Shown here: piece after piece, positions 1-6,050 of the stretch
Layout: each line of letters begins with the position of its first letter
Position numbering within the stretch: the stretch's first letter is position 1
Assembly (NCBI GenBank): GCA_029884035.1
Contig: JAOUIM010000147.1
Span: 1-8,261 of the forward strand
Source: Aquincola sp.
Lineage (GTDB): Bacteria; Pseudomonadota; Gammaproteobacteria; Burkholderiales; Burkholderiaceae_C
Length of the DNA stretch: 8,261 bases
Direction: 5' to 3'
Notes under the pieces: generated by a model
The model's database searches: none
What the model was told of the DNA's origin: nothing
What the model saw: only the letters and a program-made list of their open reading frames with translations
Translations under genes and position numbers: made by a program

Positions 1-1419
1 GGGCACCTTGTAGCCGGCCACCCGCTGGGCCACGAACTGCTGCAGCTCGCGCTCCTCGCACTCATGGCCCTCGTGGAGCACCACCATCGCCGCCACCTCC
101 TCGCCGAGCCGCTTGTGCGGCGCGCCGAACACGACCACCTGCGCCACCGAGACATGGTCCAGCAGGATCTCGTCGATCTCCCGCGGGCTGACCTTCTCGC
201 CGCCCCGGTTGATGATCTCCTTGAGCCGGCCGGTGATGCTGAGATAGCCCTCCGCGTCCATCACGCCCTGATCGCCGGTGCGGAACCAGCCGTCGACGAA
301 GGCCTCTTCGTTGGCCTTCGGATTGTTCTCGTAGCCGGCAGTGACATTGGGTCCGCGGATCACGACCTCGCCGACCTCGCCACGTGCCAGGAACGCGCCG
401 TCCTCGCCACGGATGGCGATCTCGGGGCCGGCGGCACGCCCGACGGTGCCGGGCTTGCGCGGCAGCGGCGGCAGCGGGTTGGATGCCATCTGATGCGCCG
501 CCTCGGTCATGCCGTAGGACTCGATCAACGGCGCCTTGAACATCGTCTCGAGCTGCTGGATCAGCTGCGGCGGCATGGCCGACGACGACGAGCGCACGAA
601 CCGCAGCGGGTGGCGCGCCAGCACTTCGGCGTTGTGCTTGCCGCGGCTGGCAATCGCCAGGTGCATCGTCGGCACGGCCGTGTACCAGGTCGGCTTTGCC
701 TCGTCCATCCACTTGAAGAACCGCAGCGCGTTGAAGCCCGGGGTGCAGAACACCTGGGAGCCCGCCGACAGCGGCGCCAGCACGCCGGCAAGCAGGCCGT
801 GAATGTGGAACAGCGGCATGATGTTCAGGCCGACGTCCCGTGGCGTGAACTGGAGCGTGGCCGCGATGTGGCCAGCTGACGCACACAGGTTGGCCACCGA
901 CAGCGGCACGCGCTTGGGCCGCGAGGTCGTACCCGAGGTGTGCAGCACCATGGCCACGTCCTGCGCCTGCGCCGGACCCCCGTTGGCACAGGGCGCGCCA
1001 GCGACCGCCCCCAGGCTGAACTGGCCAGCCGCAGCACCGTCGGCGACCGTCAACTCGATCACCTGCACGCCGAGCTTTCGCGCCGCCTCCACCGCCGCAG
1101 ACTTGCTGCCGTGCTCGACGATCAGCACCTTGGCCTGCAGATCGTCCAGGTAGAACTCGAACTCGTCGACGCGATACGCCGGGTTCAGCGGCGCGCTCGA
1201 GGCGGCACTGGCACAAGCCAGAAAGCACGTCGCCATCTCGGGGCCGTTGGGCAGCACGATGGCGACCCGGTCGTTGCGTCCGATGCCGGCCGCATTGAGG
1301 GACACGGTGGTCGTTGCCACCAGTGCGCGCAACCCGCGGTAGTCGAGCGGCGGGCGGCCCGGGGCGGCAATGGCAATCGCGTCATCGGCACCGGCTTGCA
1401 GGAGGTCGTGGAGTGTCAT
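1..1419 (-). CDS. AMP-forming acyl-CoA synthetase, AAE3/Pcs60 (oxalate-CoA ligase)-like, 3'-partial
   Basis: ANL-superfamily enzyme that would adenylate a carboxylic acid with ATP and transfer it to CoA in the cytoplasm. The frame stays open from ATG at 1419 to base 1, giving 473 residues. The missing end is probably about 35-45 residues and includes the A10 catalytic lysine. Visible motifs are the P-loop HTSGTTSRPKR (160-170), PLFHIHGLLAG in the core, YGMTEA (302-307), GWFRTGD (377-383), and the hinge and C-terminal block GRLKEIINRGGEKVSP (397-412). The HTSGTTSRPK, PTWYTAVPT, MASNPLP and IRGPNVT stretches resemble, from memory, plant AAE3 and yeast Pcs60, so oxalate is a candidate substrate. 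Medium- or long-chain acids or coumarate-like acids remain possible. The usual Gly after the P-loop Lys is Arg170. I see no clear Shine-Dalgarno sequence before the ATG. The gene is divergent from aceK across 181 bases. The ANL family is certain; the substrate is inferred. Confidence 0.9.
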   Translation of the reverse strand, partial: MTLHDLLQAGADDAIAIAAPGRPPLDYRGLRALVATTTVSLNAAGIGRNDRVAIVLPNGPEMATCFLACASAASSAPLNPAYRVDEFEFYLDDLQAKVLIVEHGSKSAAVEAARKLGVQVIELTVADGAAAGQFSLGAVAGAPCANGGPAQAQDVAMVLHTSGTTSRPKRVPLSVANLCASAGHIAATLQFTPRDVGLNIMPLFHIHGLLAGVLAPLSAGSQVFCTPGFNALRFFKWMDEAKPTWYTAVPTMHLAIASRGKHNAEVLARHPLRFVRSSSSAMPPQLIQQLETMFKAPLIESYGMTEAAHQMASNPLPPLPRKPGTVGRAAGPEIAIRGEDGAFLARGEVGEVVIRGPNVTAGYENNPKANEEAFVDGWFRTGDQGVMDAEGYLSITGRLKEIINRGGEKVSPREIDEILLDHVSVAQVVVFGAPHKRLGEEVAAMVVLHEGHECEERELQQFVAQRVAGYKVP

Positions 1420-1600
1420 GGTTGAATCGCTGGACTGACGCAGGAGCCCTTGACAGCGGCTGGCGCCCGGCTGTGACGTGTGAATCGGTTGCTACCTATT
1501 CTTGCCGATCTTCGGGCACCAGCCTGGCCACTTTCCCGCCGTCCGGGATGGCAAGCCAGATGGGCTAACCCGCCCGGGCCTAAAATATAAGGCATTTCGA
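1420..1600. promoter_or_regulatory. Divergent intergenic region between the acyl-CoA synthetase and aceK
   Basis: This 181-base spacer separates two divergent start codons, so it must hold the promoters of both unless transcription enters from outside. On the plus strand a weak sigma70-like pair can be drawn: GTGACG (1473-1478), an 18-base spacer, then TATTCT (1497-1502), each matching 4 of 6 consensus bases. A perfect TTGACA lies at 1450-1455 but has no fitting -10 box. Just before aceK is the AT-rich block TAAAATATAA (1581-1590), which stands out in this GC-rich DNA. A perfect 8-base palindrome GCCCGGGC is at 1572-1579. ATCGG (1484-1488) and CCGAT (1505-1509) form a short inverted repeat. 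None of these is a recognised operator; all assignments are tentative. Confidence 0.35.
1589..1592 (+). promoter_or_regulatory. Shine-Dalgarno sequence supporting the aceK start
   Basis: AAGG sits 8 bases before the ATG at 1601 and is a plausible ribosome binding site. It favours 1601 over the upstream in-frame TTG at 1502. It is one of only two fair Shine-Dalgarno matches seen at starts in this window, the other being before ureG. Confidence 0.5.
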
Positions 1601-3415
1601 ATGTTTGACGATCCGCCCACCGGCCACACCCAGGCATTCAACATCGCCAGAGCGCTGCTCGATGGGTTCGACCGCCATTACCGGCTGTTCAGCGAAACCA
1701 ACCAGGCCGCCAAGCAGCGCTTCGAGCAGGCCGACTGGCACGGCCAGCAGCAGGCAATGCGGGAGCGGATCGAGTTCTACGACCAGCGCGTGCGCGAAAC
1801 CAAGAGCCGGCTGCTGACCGAGTTCGCCGCCGACACGCTGCCGATGGCGGTCTGGCAGCAGGTCAAGCTGCTCTACATCGGACTGCTGGTCGATCACCGG
1901 CAGCCGGAGCTGGCCGAGACTTTTTTCAACTCGGTCACGACCAAGATCCTGCACCGCAGCTACTTCCACAACAATTTCATCTTTGTCCGGCCGGCGATCT
2001 CCACCTCCTACATCGAGCTCGACGAAGCCGTGGGGCCGACCACCTACCGCGTCTACTACCCCACGCTCGAGAACTGGCGCGACACCTGGGTGCAACTGGT
2101 CCGCGATTTCGATCTGCAATTGCCTTTCGAGGATCTGGAGCGCGACGCCGGCGACGTGGTGGCTGAACTGCAGCGCCGCCTGGGAAGCTTCCGGCCGCGC
2201 GCCAATTTCCAGATCCAGGTGCTGTCGAACCTGTTTTTCCGCAACAAGGGCGCCTACGTCGTCGGCAAGATCATCAACGGCGGCCAGCAGACACCCATCG
2301 CCCTGCCGCTGCTGCACACCGGAGACGGCAAGCTGATGATCGACACCGTCCTCTACACCGAGGACGACATGGAGATGCTGTTCAGCTATGCGCGCGCGTA
2401 CTTTCTGGTCGACATGCCGGTACCCAGCGCCTACGTGCTGTTCCTGCGCACCCTGATGCCCCGCAAGCCGCGCGCCGAGATCTACAGCGCCGTCGGCCTG
2501 CACAAGCAGGGCAAAAACAGCTTCTACCGCGACCTGCTGGTGCACCTGCGCCACAGCAGCGATCGCTTCCGCATCGCCCCGGGCGTCAAAGGCATGGTGA
2601 TGCTGGTCTTCGACCTGCCATCGTTCCCTTATGTCTTCAAACTGATCAAGGACTTCTACCCGCCGCAGAAGCACACCACGCGCGAACAGATCAAGGGCAA
2701 GTACCTGCTGGTCAAGCGGCACGACCGGGTGGGCCGTATGGCCGACACGCTGGAGTACAGCAAGGTGGCCCTGCCACTGGCGCGCTTCGAGCCTGAGCTG
2801 GTCGACGAAATGCAAAGGTTCTGCTCGAGCCTGCTCGAGATCACCAGTGACAGTGGCCAGCGGGAAATCATCATCGACCACGCCTACATCGAGCGACGGA
2901 TGATTCCGCTGAACCTGTTCCTGAAGGACGCGACCGCCTCAGGGGACGTCGACGCGATCGAGCGCGCCACCATCGATTACGGCAACGCCATCAAGGACCT
3001 GGTCGCCGCCAACATCTTCCCAGGCGACATGATGTGGAAGAACTTCGGCATGACGCGCCAGGGCAAGGTGGTGTTCTACGACTACGACGAGATCGAGTAC
3101 CTCAGCGACTGCAACTTCCGGCGCGTGCCGCCCCGGCGAGACGACGACGAGCTGCGCCCCGACGGCGTCTGGTTCGATGTCGGCACGAAGGACGTCTTCC
3201 CCGAGACCTTCGGTCCTTTCCTGCTGGGCAATGCCCGGGTGCGACAGACCTTCATGAAATACCACGCCGACCTGCTGAGCGCCGACTACTGGAATCTGCA
3301 CAAGCAGCGCATCCTGGCGGGCGCCATGCTCGACGTTTTCCCGTACGAGCCGCAGCGCCGCTTCGTGAACCGGCGTCTTGGCGCCGAGTCGGTGCCCGCG
3401 GTGGCGGGCCCTTGA
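1601..3415 (+). CDS. aceK: Isocitrate dehydrogenase kinase/phosphatase AceK
   Basis: Bifunctional cytoplasmic enzyme that phosphorylates and dephosphorylates isocitrate dehydrogenase, controlling the split of isocitrate between the TCA cycle and the glyoxylate shunt during growth on acetate or fatty acids. The protein is 604 residues, against 578 for the E. coli protein. The N-terminal regulatory half includes RFEQADWH, QQAMRERI and AETFFNSV. The kinase half starts at APGVKGMVM (326-334), the family's ATP loop. By recalled alignment to E. coli AceK, K347 matches Lys336, D382 in HDRVGRMAD matches Asp371, and D476, N481 and D494 in FPGDMMWKNFG and YDYDE match Asp457, Asn462 and Asp475. All key residues are therefore present. 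The ATG at 1601 is chosen because AAGG lies 8 bases upstream and family similarity begins near residue 10. aceA, aceB and icd are not adjacent. It converges with the dienoyl-CoA isomerase-like gene 34 bases downstream. Confidence 0.97.
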   Translation: MFDDPPTGHTQAFNIARALLDGFDRHYRLFSETNQAAKQRFEQADWHGQQQAMRERIEFYDQRVRETKSRLLTEFAADTLPMAVWQQVKLLYIGLLVDHRQPELAETFFNSVTTKILHRSYFHNNFIFVRPAISTSYIELDEAVGPTTYRVYYPTLENWRDTWVQLVRDFDLQLPFEDLERDAGDVVAELQRRLGSFRPRANFQIQVLSNLFFRNKGAYVVGKIINGGQQTPIALPLLHTGDGKLMIDTVLYTEDDMEMLFSYARAYFLVDMPVPSAYVLFLRTLMPRKPRAEIYSAVGLHKQGKNSFYRDLLVHLRHSSDRFRIAPGVKGMVMLVFDLPSFPYVFKLIKDFYPPQKHTTREQIKGKYLLVKRHDRVGRMADTLEYSKVALPLARFEPELVDEMQRFCSSLLEITSDSGQREIIIDHAYIERRMIPLNLFLKDATASGDVDAIERATIDYGNAIKDLVAANIFPGDMMWKNFGMTRQGKVVFYDYDEIEYLSDCNFRRVPPRRDDDELRPDGVWFDVGTKDVFPETFGPFLLGNARVRQTFMKYHADLLSADYWNLHKQRILAGAMLDVFPYEPQRRFVNRRLGAESVPAVAGP

Positions 3416-3446
3416 CCGACTTTCGCCGATCGACCGAAGGGCCTGC
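3404..3446. terminator. Inverted repeat at a convergent gene junction, possible bidirectional transcription stop
   Basis: Bases 3404-3413 (GCGGGCCCTT) pair with 3437-3446 (AAGGGCCTGC) to give a 10-bp stem with one G-T wobble and a 23-base loop. The left arm covers the end of aceK and the first base of its stop codon. The right arm ends 4 bases short of the convergent gene's stop codon. A smaller alternative hairpin, CTTTCG (3420-3425) with CGAAGG (3435-3440), lies inside the loop and includes one wobble. Neither strand has a T-run after the stem, so it is not a canonical intrinsic terminator. Its position between two convergent genes makes a transcription-ending or mRNA 3'-end-protecting role plausible. 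Confidence 0.4.
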
Positions 3447-3449
3447 GCG

Positions 3450-4265
3450 TCAGTCCCGGAACTCTGGCGCCTTCTTCTGCTGCGCCGCCGCCATCGCCGC
3501 CATCAGGTCCTCGCTCATCAGCGTCGCCGCGTTCCACGTCGCAACGTGATCAAGGCCGTCGGCCACCGAGTGGTCGCGCGCGTAGTTCAGCATCTGCTTG
3601 ATGCCGCGGATCGCAAGCGGCGACTTCGCGGCGATCACGGCGGCGATCTTGCGAACGCCGGCGCGCAAGGCCTCTCGCGTGTCGAAGACGCGGTTGACCA
3701 GGCCCATCGCGCGCGCCTCGTCCGCCTCGACCGTGCGGCCGGTGTAGGCCAGTTCGCGCACCCAGCCCTCGGCGCCGACGATCTTGGGCAGCCGCTGCAG
3801 CGTGCCCACGTCGGCCACCATGCCGATGTCGATCTCGCGGATGCTGAACTGCGCGTCGGCCGCGGCGTAGCGCATGTCGGCGCAGCAGATCAGGTCGACG
3901 CCGCCGCCGATGCACGAACCGTGGATCGCCGCGAGTACCGGCTTGCGGCAGCGCTCAAGGCTCGTCAGCGTGTCCTGCAGGTCGAGGATCACGCGGCGAA
4001 GCTTCTCGCGCGAGCGGCCGTCGCAGTCGTCGTGGATCTGCGGCAGCAGGCCGGCCATCATTTCCAGGTCGATGCCGGCGCAGAAGTGTCGCCCTTCGCC
4101 CTCGAGGATCGCCACACGCGCGGCCGGCGTGGCGTCCACCCACTCGAACGCGCGGCGGATCTCGTGCCACATCGCGTTGTTCATGGCGTTGGCCTTGTCC
4201 GGCCGGGCGAGCCGAACCGTGGCGACGGGGCCGTCGAGCGTGACGTTGAGGGTCTCGTAGTCCAT
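3450..4265 (-). CDS. Crotonase-family protein, probable delta3,5-delta2,4-dienoyl-CoA isomerase
   Basis: 271-residue crotonase-fold protein acting on acyl-CoA thioesters. The oxyanion-hole segments are FCAGIDL (61-67) and HGSCIGGGVDL (115-125). The three acids of rat peroxisomal/mitochondrial ECH1 (Asp176, Glu196, Asp204, recalled) align with D124, E144 and D152. The following ADVGTLQRLPK stretch and the later SRDHSV-like YARDHSV are also ECH1-like. This points to isomerisation of 3,5-dienoyl-CoA to 2,4-dienoyl-CoA in the breakdown of unsaturated fatty acids, rather than simple enoyl-CoA hydration, although automatic annotation may say enoyl-CoA hydratase. The start at 4265 gives the normal crotonase N-terminus (MDYETL...). 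An upstream in-frame ATG at 4376 would add 37 unrelated residues and run into the preceding gene. No clear Shine-Dalgarno is seen. It lies 73 bases downstream of the persulfide dioxygenase fusion on the same strand, so cotranscription is possible. Confidence 0.88.
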   Translation of the reverse strand: MDYETLNVTLDGPVATVRLARPDKANAMNNAMWHEIRRAFEWVDATPAARVAILEGEGRHFCAGIDLEMMAGLLPQIHDDCDGRSREKLRRVILDLQDTLTSLERCRKPVLAAIHGSCIGGGVDLICCADMRYAAADAQFSIREIDIGMVADVGTLQRLPKIVGAEGWVRELAYTGRTVEADEARAMGLVNRVFDTREALRAGVRKIAAVIAAKSPLAIRGIKQMLNYARDHSVADGLDHVATWNAATLMSEDLMAAMAAAQQKKAPEFRD

Positions 4266-4338
4266 GGTGTCATTGCGGGTGGGCGGGCGGACATCATCAT
4301 GCCCGCGAACACGGCAGGCCGTGCGCCTGCGACAGTCG
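4266..4338. other. Spacer between two minus-strand genes
   Basis: 73 bases separate the end of the persulfide dioxygenase fusion from the start of the isomerase-like gene. The only structure seen is a short inverted repeat, CACGG (4310-4314) and CCGTG (4319-4323), with a 4-base loop and no following T-run. That is too weak to call a terminator. I see no convincing promoter for the downstream gene here. Confidence 0.3.
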
Positions 4339-5412
4339 TCAGGCGACACCGCCCTCCACGGCGTGCCCCGCTGCACGCCAGCGCAGCATGCCGCCGGCCA
4401 GGTTGGCCACGTTCGACACGCCGGCCTTGCCGAGCAGCACCGCGGCCTGAGCCGAGCGCGTGCCCGACCGACACACAGTGACCACCGGCCGCGAGCGATC
4501 GAGTTCGGCCAGGCGCGCGGGCAGTTGGTCCATCGGAATCAGCATTGCACCGGGAATATGGCCGAGCGGCCCGTCGAACTCGACGGTCTCGCGTACGTCG
4601 ACGATCTGCACATCGCGGCCCGCCTCCTCGAGCGAGTGCGGCAGGATCTCCCACAGCCCGGCGAAGGTCCACACCAACGGCGCCCACTGCGGCTCGTCGG
4701 GCAGGGGCACAGCCGCTTCGGGCTGGCCGCAGCGCAGGTTGGCCGGCACCGCGATGTCCATCAGCTTGGGATGTGGCAGCCCGAGGTGGTTCATGTAGCC
4801 GACGAAGTCACCCACGTTGCTGTCGCCGCCGAAGCGCGGGTTGAAGTGCCGCTCCTCCTCGACACTGGTCACCGTGAGGCCCTTGTAGTCGTGGCCGGGG
4901 TAGAGCAGGCAGTGTGCAGGCAGGGACAGGATCTGCTCGTGCACCGAGCGGTACAGGCGCTCGGCGCTGCCCTGCTGGAAGTCGGTGCGGCCGCAGCCGC
5001 GGATCAGCAGCGCATCGCCGGTGAAGGCCATCGATTCGTCGTCAAGCACGTAGGTCAGGCAGCCGTCGGTGTGGCCGGGCGTTGCGCGCACCTGCAGGCG
5101 ACGACCACCGAAGGCGACGAGGTCGCCCGGCGCGACCATGCGGTCGGCGCCCTGTGCGCCGCTGTTGGCGGCCACCGCGATGCGGCTGCCGGTGCGCTGC
5201 TTGTGCAGCCACGCGCCGGTCACATGGTCGGCATGCACGTGCGTCTCGAGCGTGCTCAGCAACTGCAGGCCGAGTTCGCGCAGCAGCGCACTGTCGCGCC
5301 GTGCGTGCTCGAACACCGGGTCGATCAGCACCGCCTCGCCGCGCTCGCTGTCGCCGAGCAGGTAGGTGTAGGTCGACGAGGTGGGGTCGAAGAGCTGGCG
5401 GAAGACGAGCAT
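4339..5412 (-). CDS. Persulfide dioxygenase-rhodanese fusion (ETHE1-like MBL fold plus rhodanese)
   Basis: 357-residue two-domain protein of sulfide and persulfide detoxification. Residues 1 to about 235 are an ETHE1-type metallo-beta-lactamase fold that would oxidise glutathione persulfide to sulfite and glutathione with O2 at a mononuclear iron. THVHADH (57-63), TPGHTDG (111-117), TGDALLIRGCGRTDF (131-145) and YPGHDY (171-176) carry it; H58, H114 and D133 align with the iron ligands of human ETHE1 as recalled. AVPANLRCG (221-229) is also an ETHE1 hallmark. Residues about 262-357 are a single rhodanese domain with the active-site loop CRSGTR and nucleophile Cys314, which would move sulfane sulfur between thiosulfate and glutathione persulfide. 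The length and two-domain order match the Burkholderia persulfide dioxygenase-rhodanese fusions; staphylococcal CstB has an additional rhodanese-like domain. The start at 5412 gives the expected short N-terminus before the fold. No sulfide:quinone oxidoreductase or BigR-type regulator is adjacent. It is divergent from ureE. Confidence 0.93.
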   Translation of the reverse strand: MLVFRQLFDPTSSTYTYLLGDSERGEAVLIDPVFEHARRDSALLRELGLQLLSTLETHVHADHVTGAWLHKQRTGSRIAVAANSGAQGADRMVAPGDLVAFGGRRLQVRATPGHTDGCLTYVLDDESMAFTGDALLIRGCGRTDFQQGSAERLYRSVHEQILSLPAHCLLYPGHDYKGLTVTSVEEERHFNPRFGGDSNVGDFVGYMNHLGLPHPKLMDIAVPANLRCGQPEAAVPLPDEPQWAPLVWTFAGLWEILPHSLEEAGRDVQIVDVRETVEFDGPLGHIPGAMLIPMDQLPARLAELDRSRPVVTVCRSGTRSAQAAVLLGKAGVSNVANLAGGMLRWRAAGHAVEGGVA

Positions 5413-5489
5413 GCGGCGACAATCGGCGTCCGGCGAATGCTTAAGCTATCGTGCAGCCATTCACTGCGCGCCGCAATGGCGACGACCCC
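5413..5489. promoter_or_regulatory. Short divergent spacer between the persulfide dioxygenase fusion and ureE
   Basis: Only 77 bases lie between the two divergent start codons, so promoters for both directions must overlap here or lie within coding sequence. A perfect 8-base palindrome GCTTAAGC is at 5439-5446, in the only AT-rich patch of the spacer. No -35/-10 pair with reasonable spacing is convincing on either strand. An in-frame GTG at 5451 could extend ureE by 13 residues, but UreE similarity begins at the ATG at 5490. Neither start has a strong Shine-Dalgarno sequence. Confidence 0.3.
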
Positions 5490-6050
5490 ATGCTCACCGT
5501 CAACAAGCTGATCCCCCAGGGCCGTGGCTTGGCCGCCGTGCTGCTCAAGCGTGCGCCCACGGTCGAACTCGACTGGGACCTGCGCCAGAAGAGCCGCTTC
5601 GAGGCTGCCGACAGCGCGGGTCGATCGCTCGGCGTGTTCCTCGCGCGCGGCAGCGTGGTGCGCGGCGGCGACGTCCTGGTGGCCGACGACGGCTCGCTGG
5701 TGCGCGTGATCGCTGCGCCGCAGCCGGTCCTGCGCGTCACGGCCTGCCCCGAGCACGGCACGCTGCGCGACCTGCCGCGCGCGGCGTACCACCTCGGCAA
5801 CCGGCATGTCGCGCTCGAGGTGCAGGCCGACCACCTGCAGATCGAACCCGACCCGGTGCTGGCCGGCATGCTGCGCGGCATGCACCTGATCGTGACCGAG
5901 ATGCAGGCGGCGTTCGAGCCCGAGGGTGGCGCCTACGATTCGCAAGGGCACGACCACGCGCACCACGGCCATGCCCACGATCACGACCATGAACACGGCC
6001 ACGGCCATGCGCACGGGCATGAGCACGGTCATCACGACGAGCCGCGATGA
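5490..6050 (+). CDS. ureE: Urease accessory protein UreE, nickel metallochaperone with His-rich tail
   Basis: 186-residue cytoplasmic nickel chaperone that supplies Ni2+ to the UreDFG-apourease activation complex. The N-terminal peptide-binding domain covers about residues 1-75. The C-terminal metal-binding domain has the family block YHLGNRHVALEV (100-111), where H106 aligns with the interface nickel ligand His96 of Klebsiella UreE as recalled. FEPEGGAY (142-149) is the conserved end of that domain. After it comes a tail with 16 histidines in 29 residues (154-182), of the kind that binds extra nickel in Klebsiella-type UreE. The ATG at 5490 starts directly at the conserved MLTVNKLI region. 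Its TGA overlaps the ureF ATG by 4 bases (ATGA at 6047-6050), indicating translational coupling. Unusually, ureC is not upstream; a divergent sulfur gene is there instead. Confidence 0.95.
   Translation: MLTVNKLIPQGRGLAAVLLKRAPTVELDWDLRQKSRFEAADSAGRSLGVFLARGSVVRGGDVLVADDGSLVRVIAAPQPVLRVTACPEHGTLRDLPRAAYHLGNRHVALEVQADHLQIEPDPVLAGMLRGMHLIVTEMQAAFEPEGGAYDSQGHDHAHHGHAHDHDHEHGHGHAHGHEHGHHDEPR
5949..6035 (+). repeat. ureE: Low-complexity histidine-codon tract encoding the UreE tail
   Basis: This stretch is built largely of alternating CAC/CAT and GGC, GCC or GAC-type codons and gives an H-x-H-x pattern from H154 to H182. It sits within ureE and causes no frame disturbance. Such near-repeats can gain or lose units by slippage, so tail length may vary between strains (inference). 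Confidence 0.75.

Noticed and set aside
62..1228. Minus-strand open frame of 388 codons inside the acyl-CoA synthetase
   Set aside because: It is an out-of-frame reading of the ligase; the real frame carries all ANL motifs and is open over 473 codons.
1450..1455. Perfect TTGACA as the -35 box of an aceK promoter
   Set aside because: At 16-18 bases downstream there is only GC-rich sequence with no acceptable -10 box, so the match is likely chance.
1502..1600. Upstream TTG start giving AceK 33 extra residues
   Set aside because: The extension has no AceK similarity, while ATG 1601 has AAGG at proper spacing and gives a near-family length.
1580..2881. Minus-strand open frame of 433 codons opposite aceK
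   Set aside because: It is the antisense shadow of a gene with all conserved AceK residues; the translation is repetitive in Val, Gln, Leu and Asp and has no recognisable motif.
4310..4323. CACGG/CCGTG hairpin as a terminator after the persulfide dioxygenase fusion
   Set aside because: Only 5 bp of stem and no T-run on the transcribed strand; such repeats are common by chance in GC-rich DNA.
4266..4376. Upstream ATG at 4376 for the isomerase-like protein
   Set aside because: The extra 37 residues are unlike a crotonase N-terminus and would overlap the end of the preceding gene; ATG 4265 gives the expected start.
3378..4481. Plus-strand open frame of 367 codons opposite the isomerase-like gene
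   Set aside because: Antisense shadow with Arg/Ala/His-rich low-complexity translation; the opposite strand encodes a complete crotonase protein.
5451..5489. GTG start at 5451 extending UreE by 13 residues
   Set aside because: UreE similarity begins exactly at the ATG at 5490 and the added residues look like untranslated spacer.
4264..5511. Plus-strand open frame of 415 codons opposite the persulfide dioxygenase fusion
   Set aside because: Antisense shadow; the minus strand shows both the ETHE1 and rhodanese active sites.
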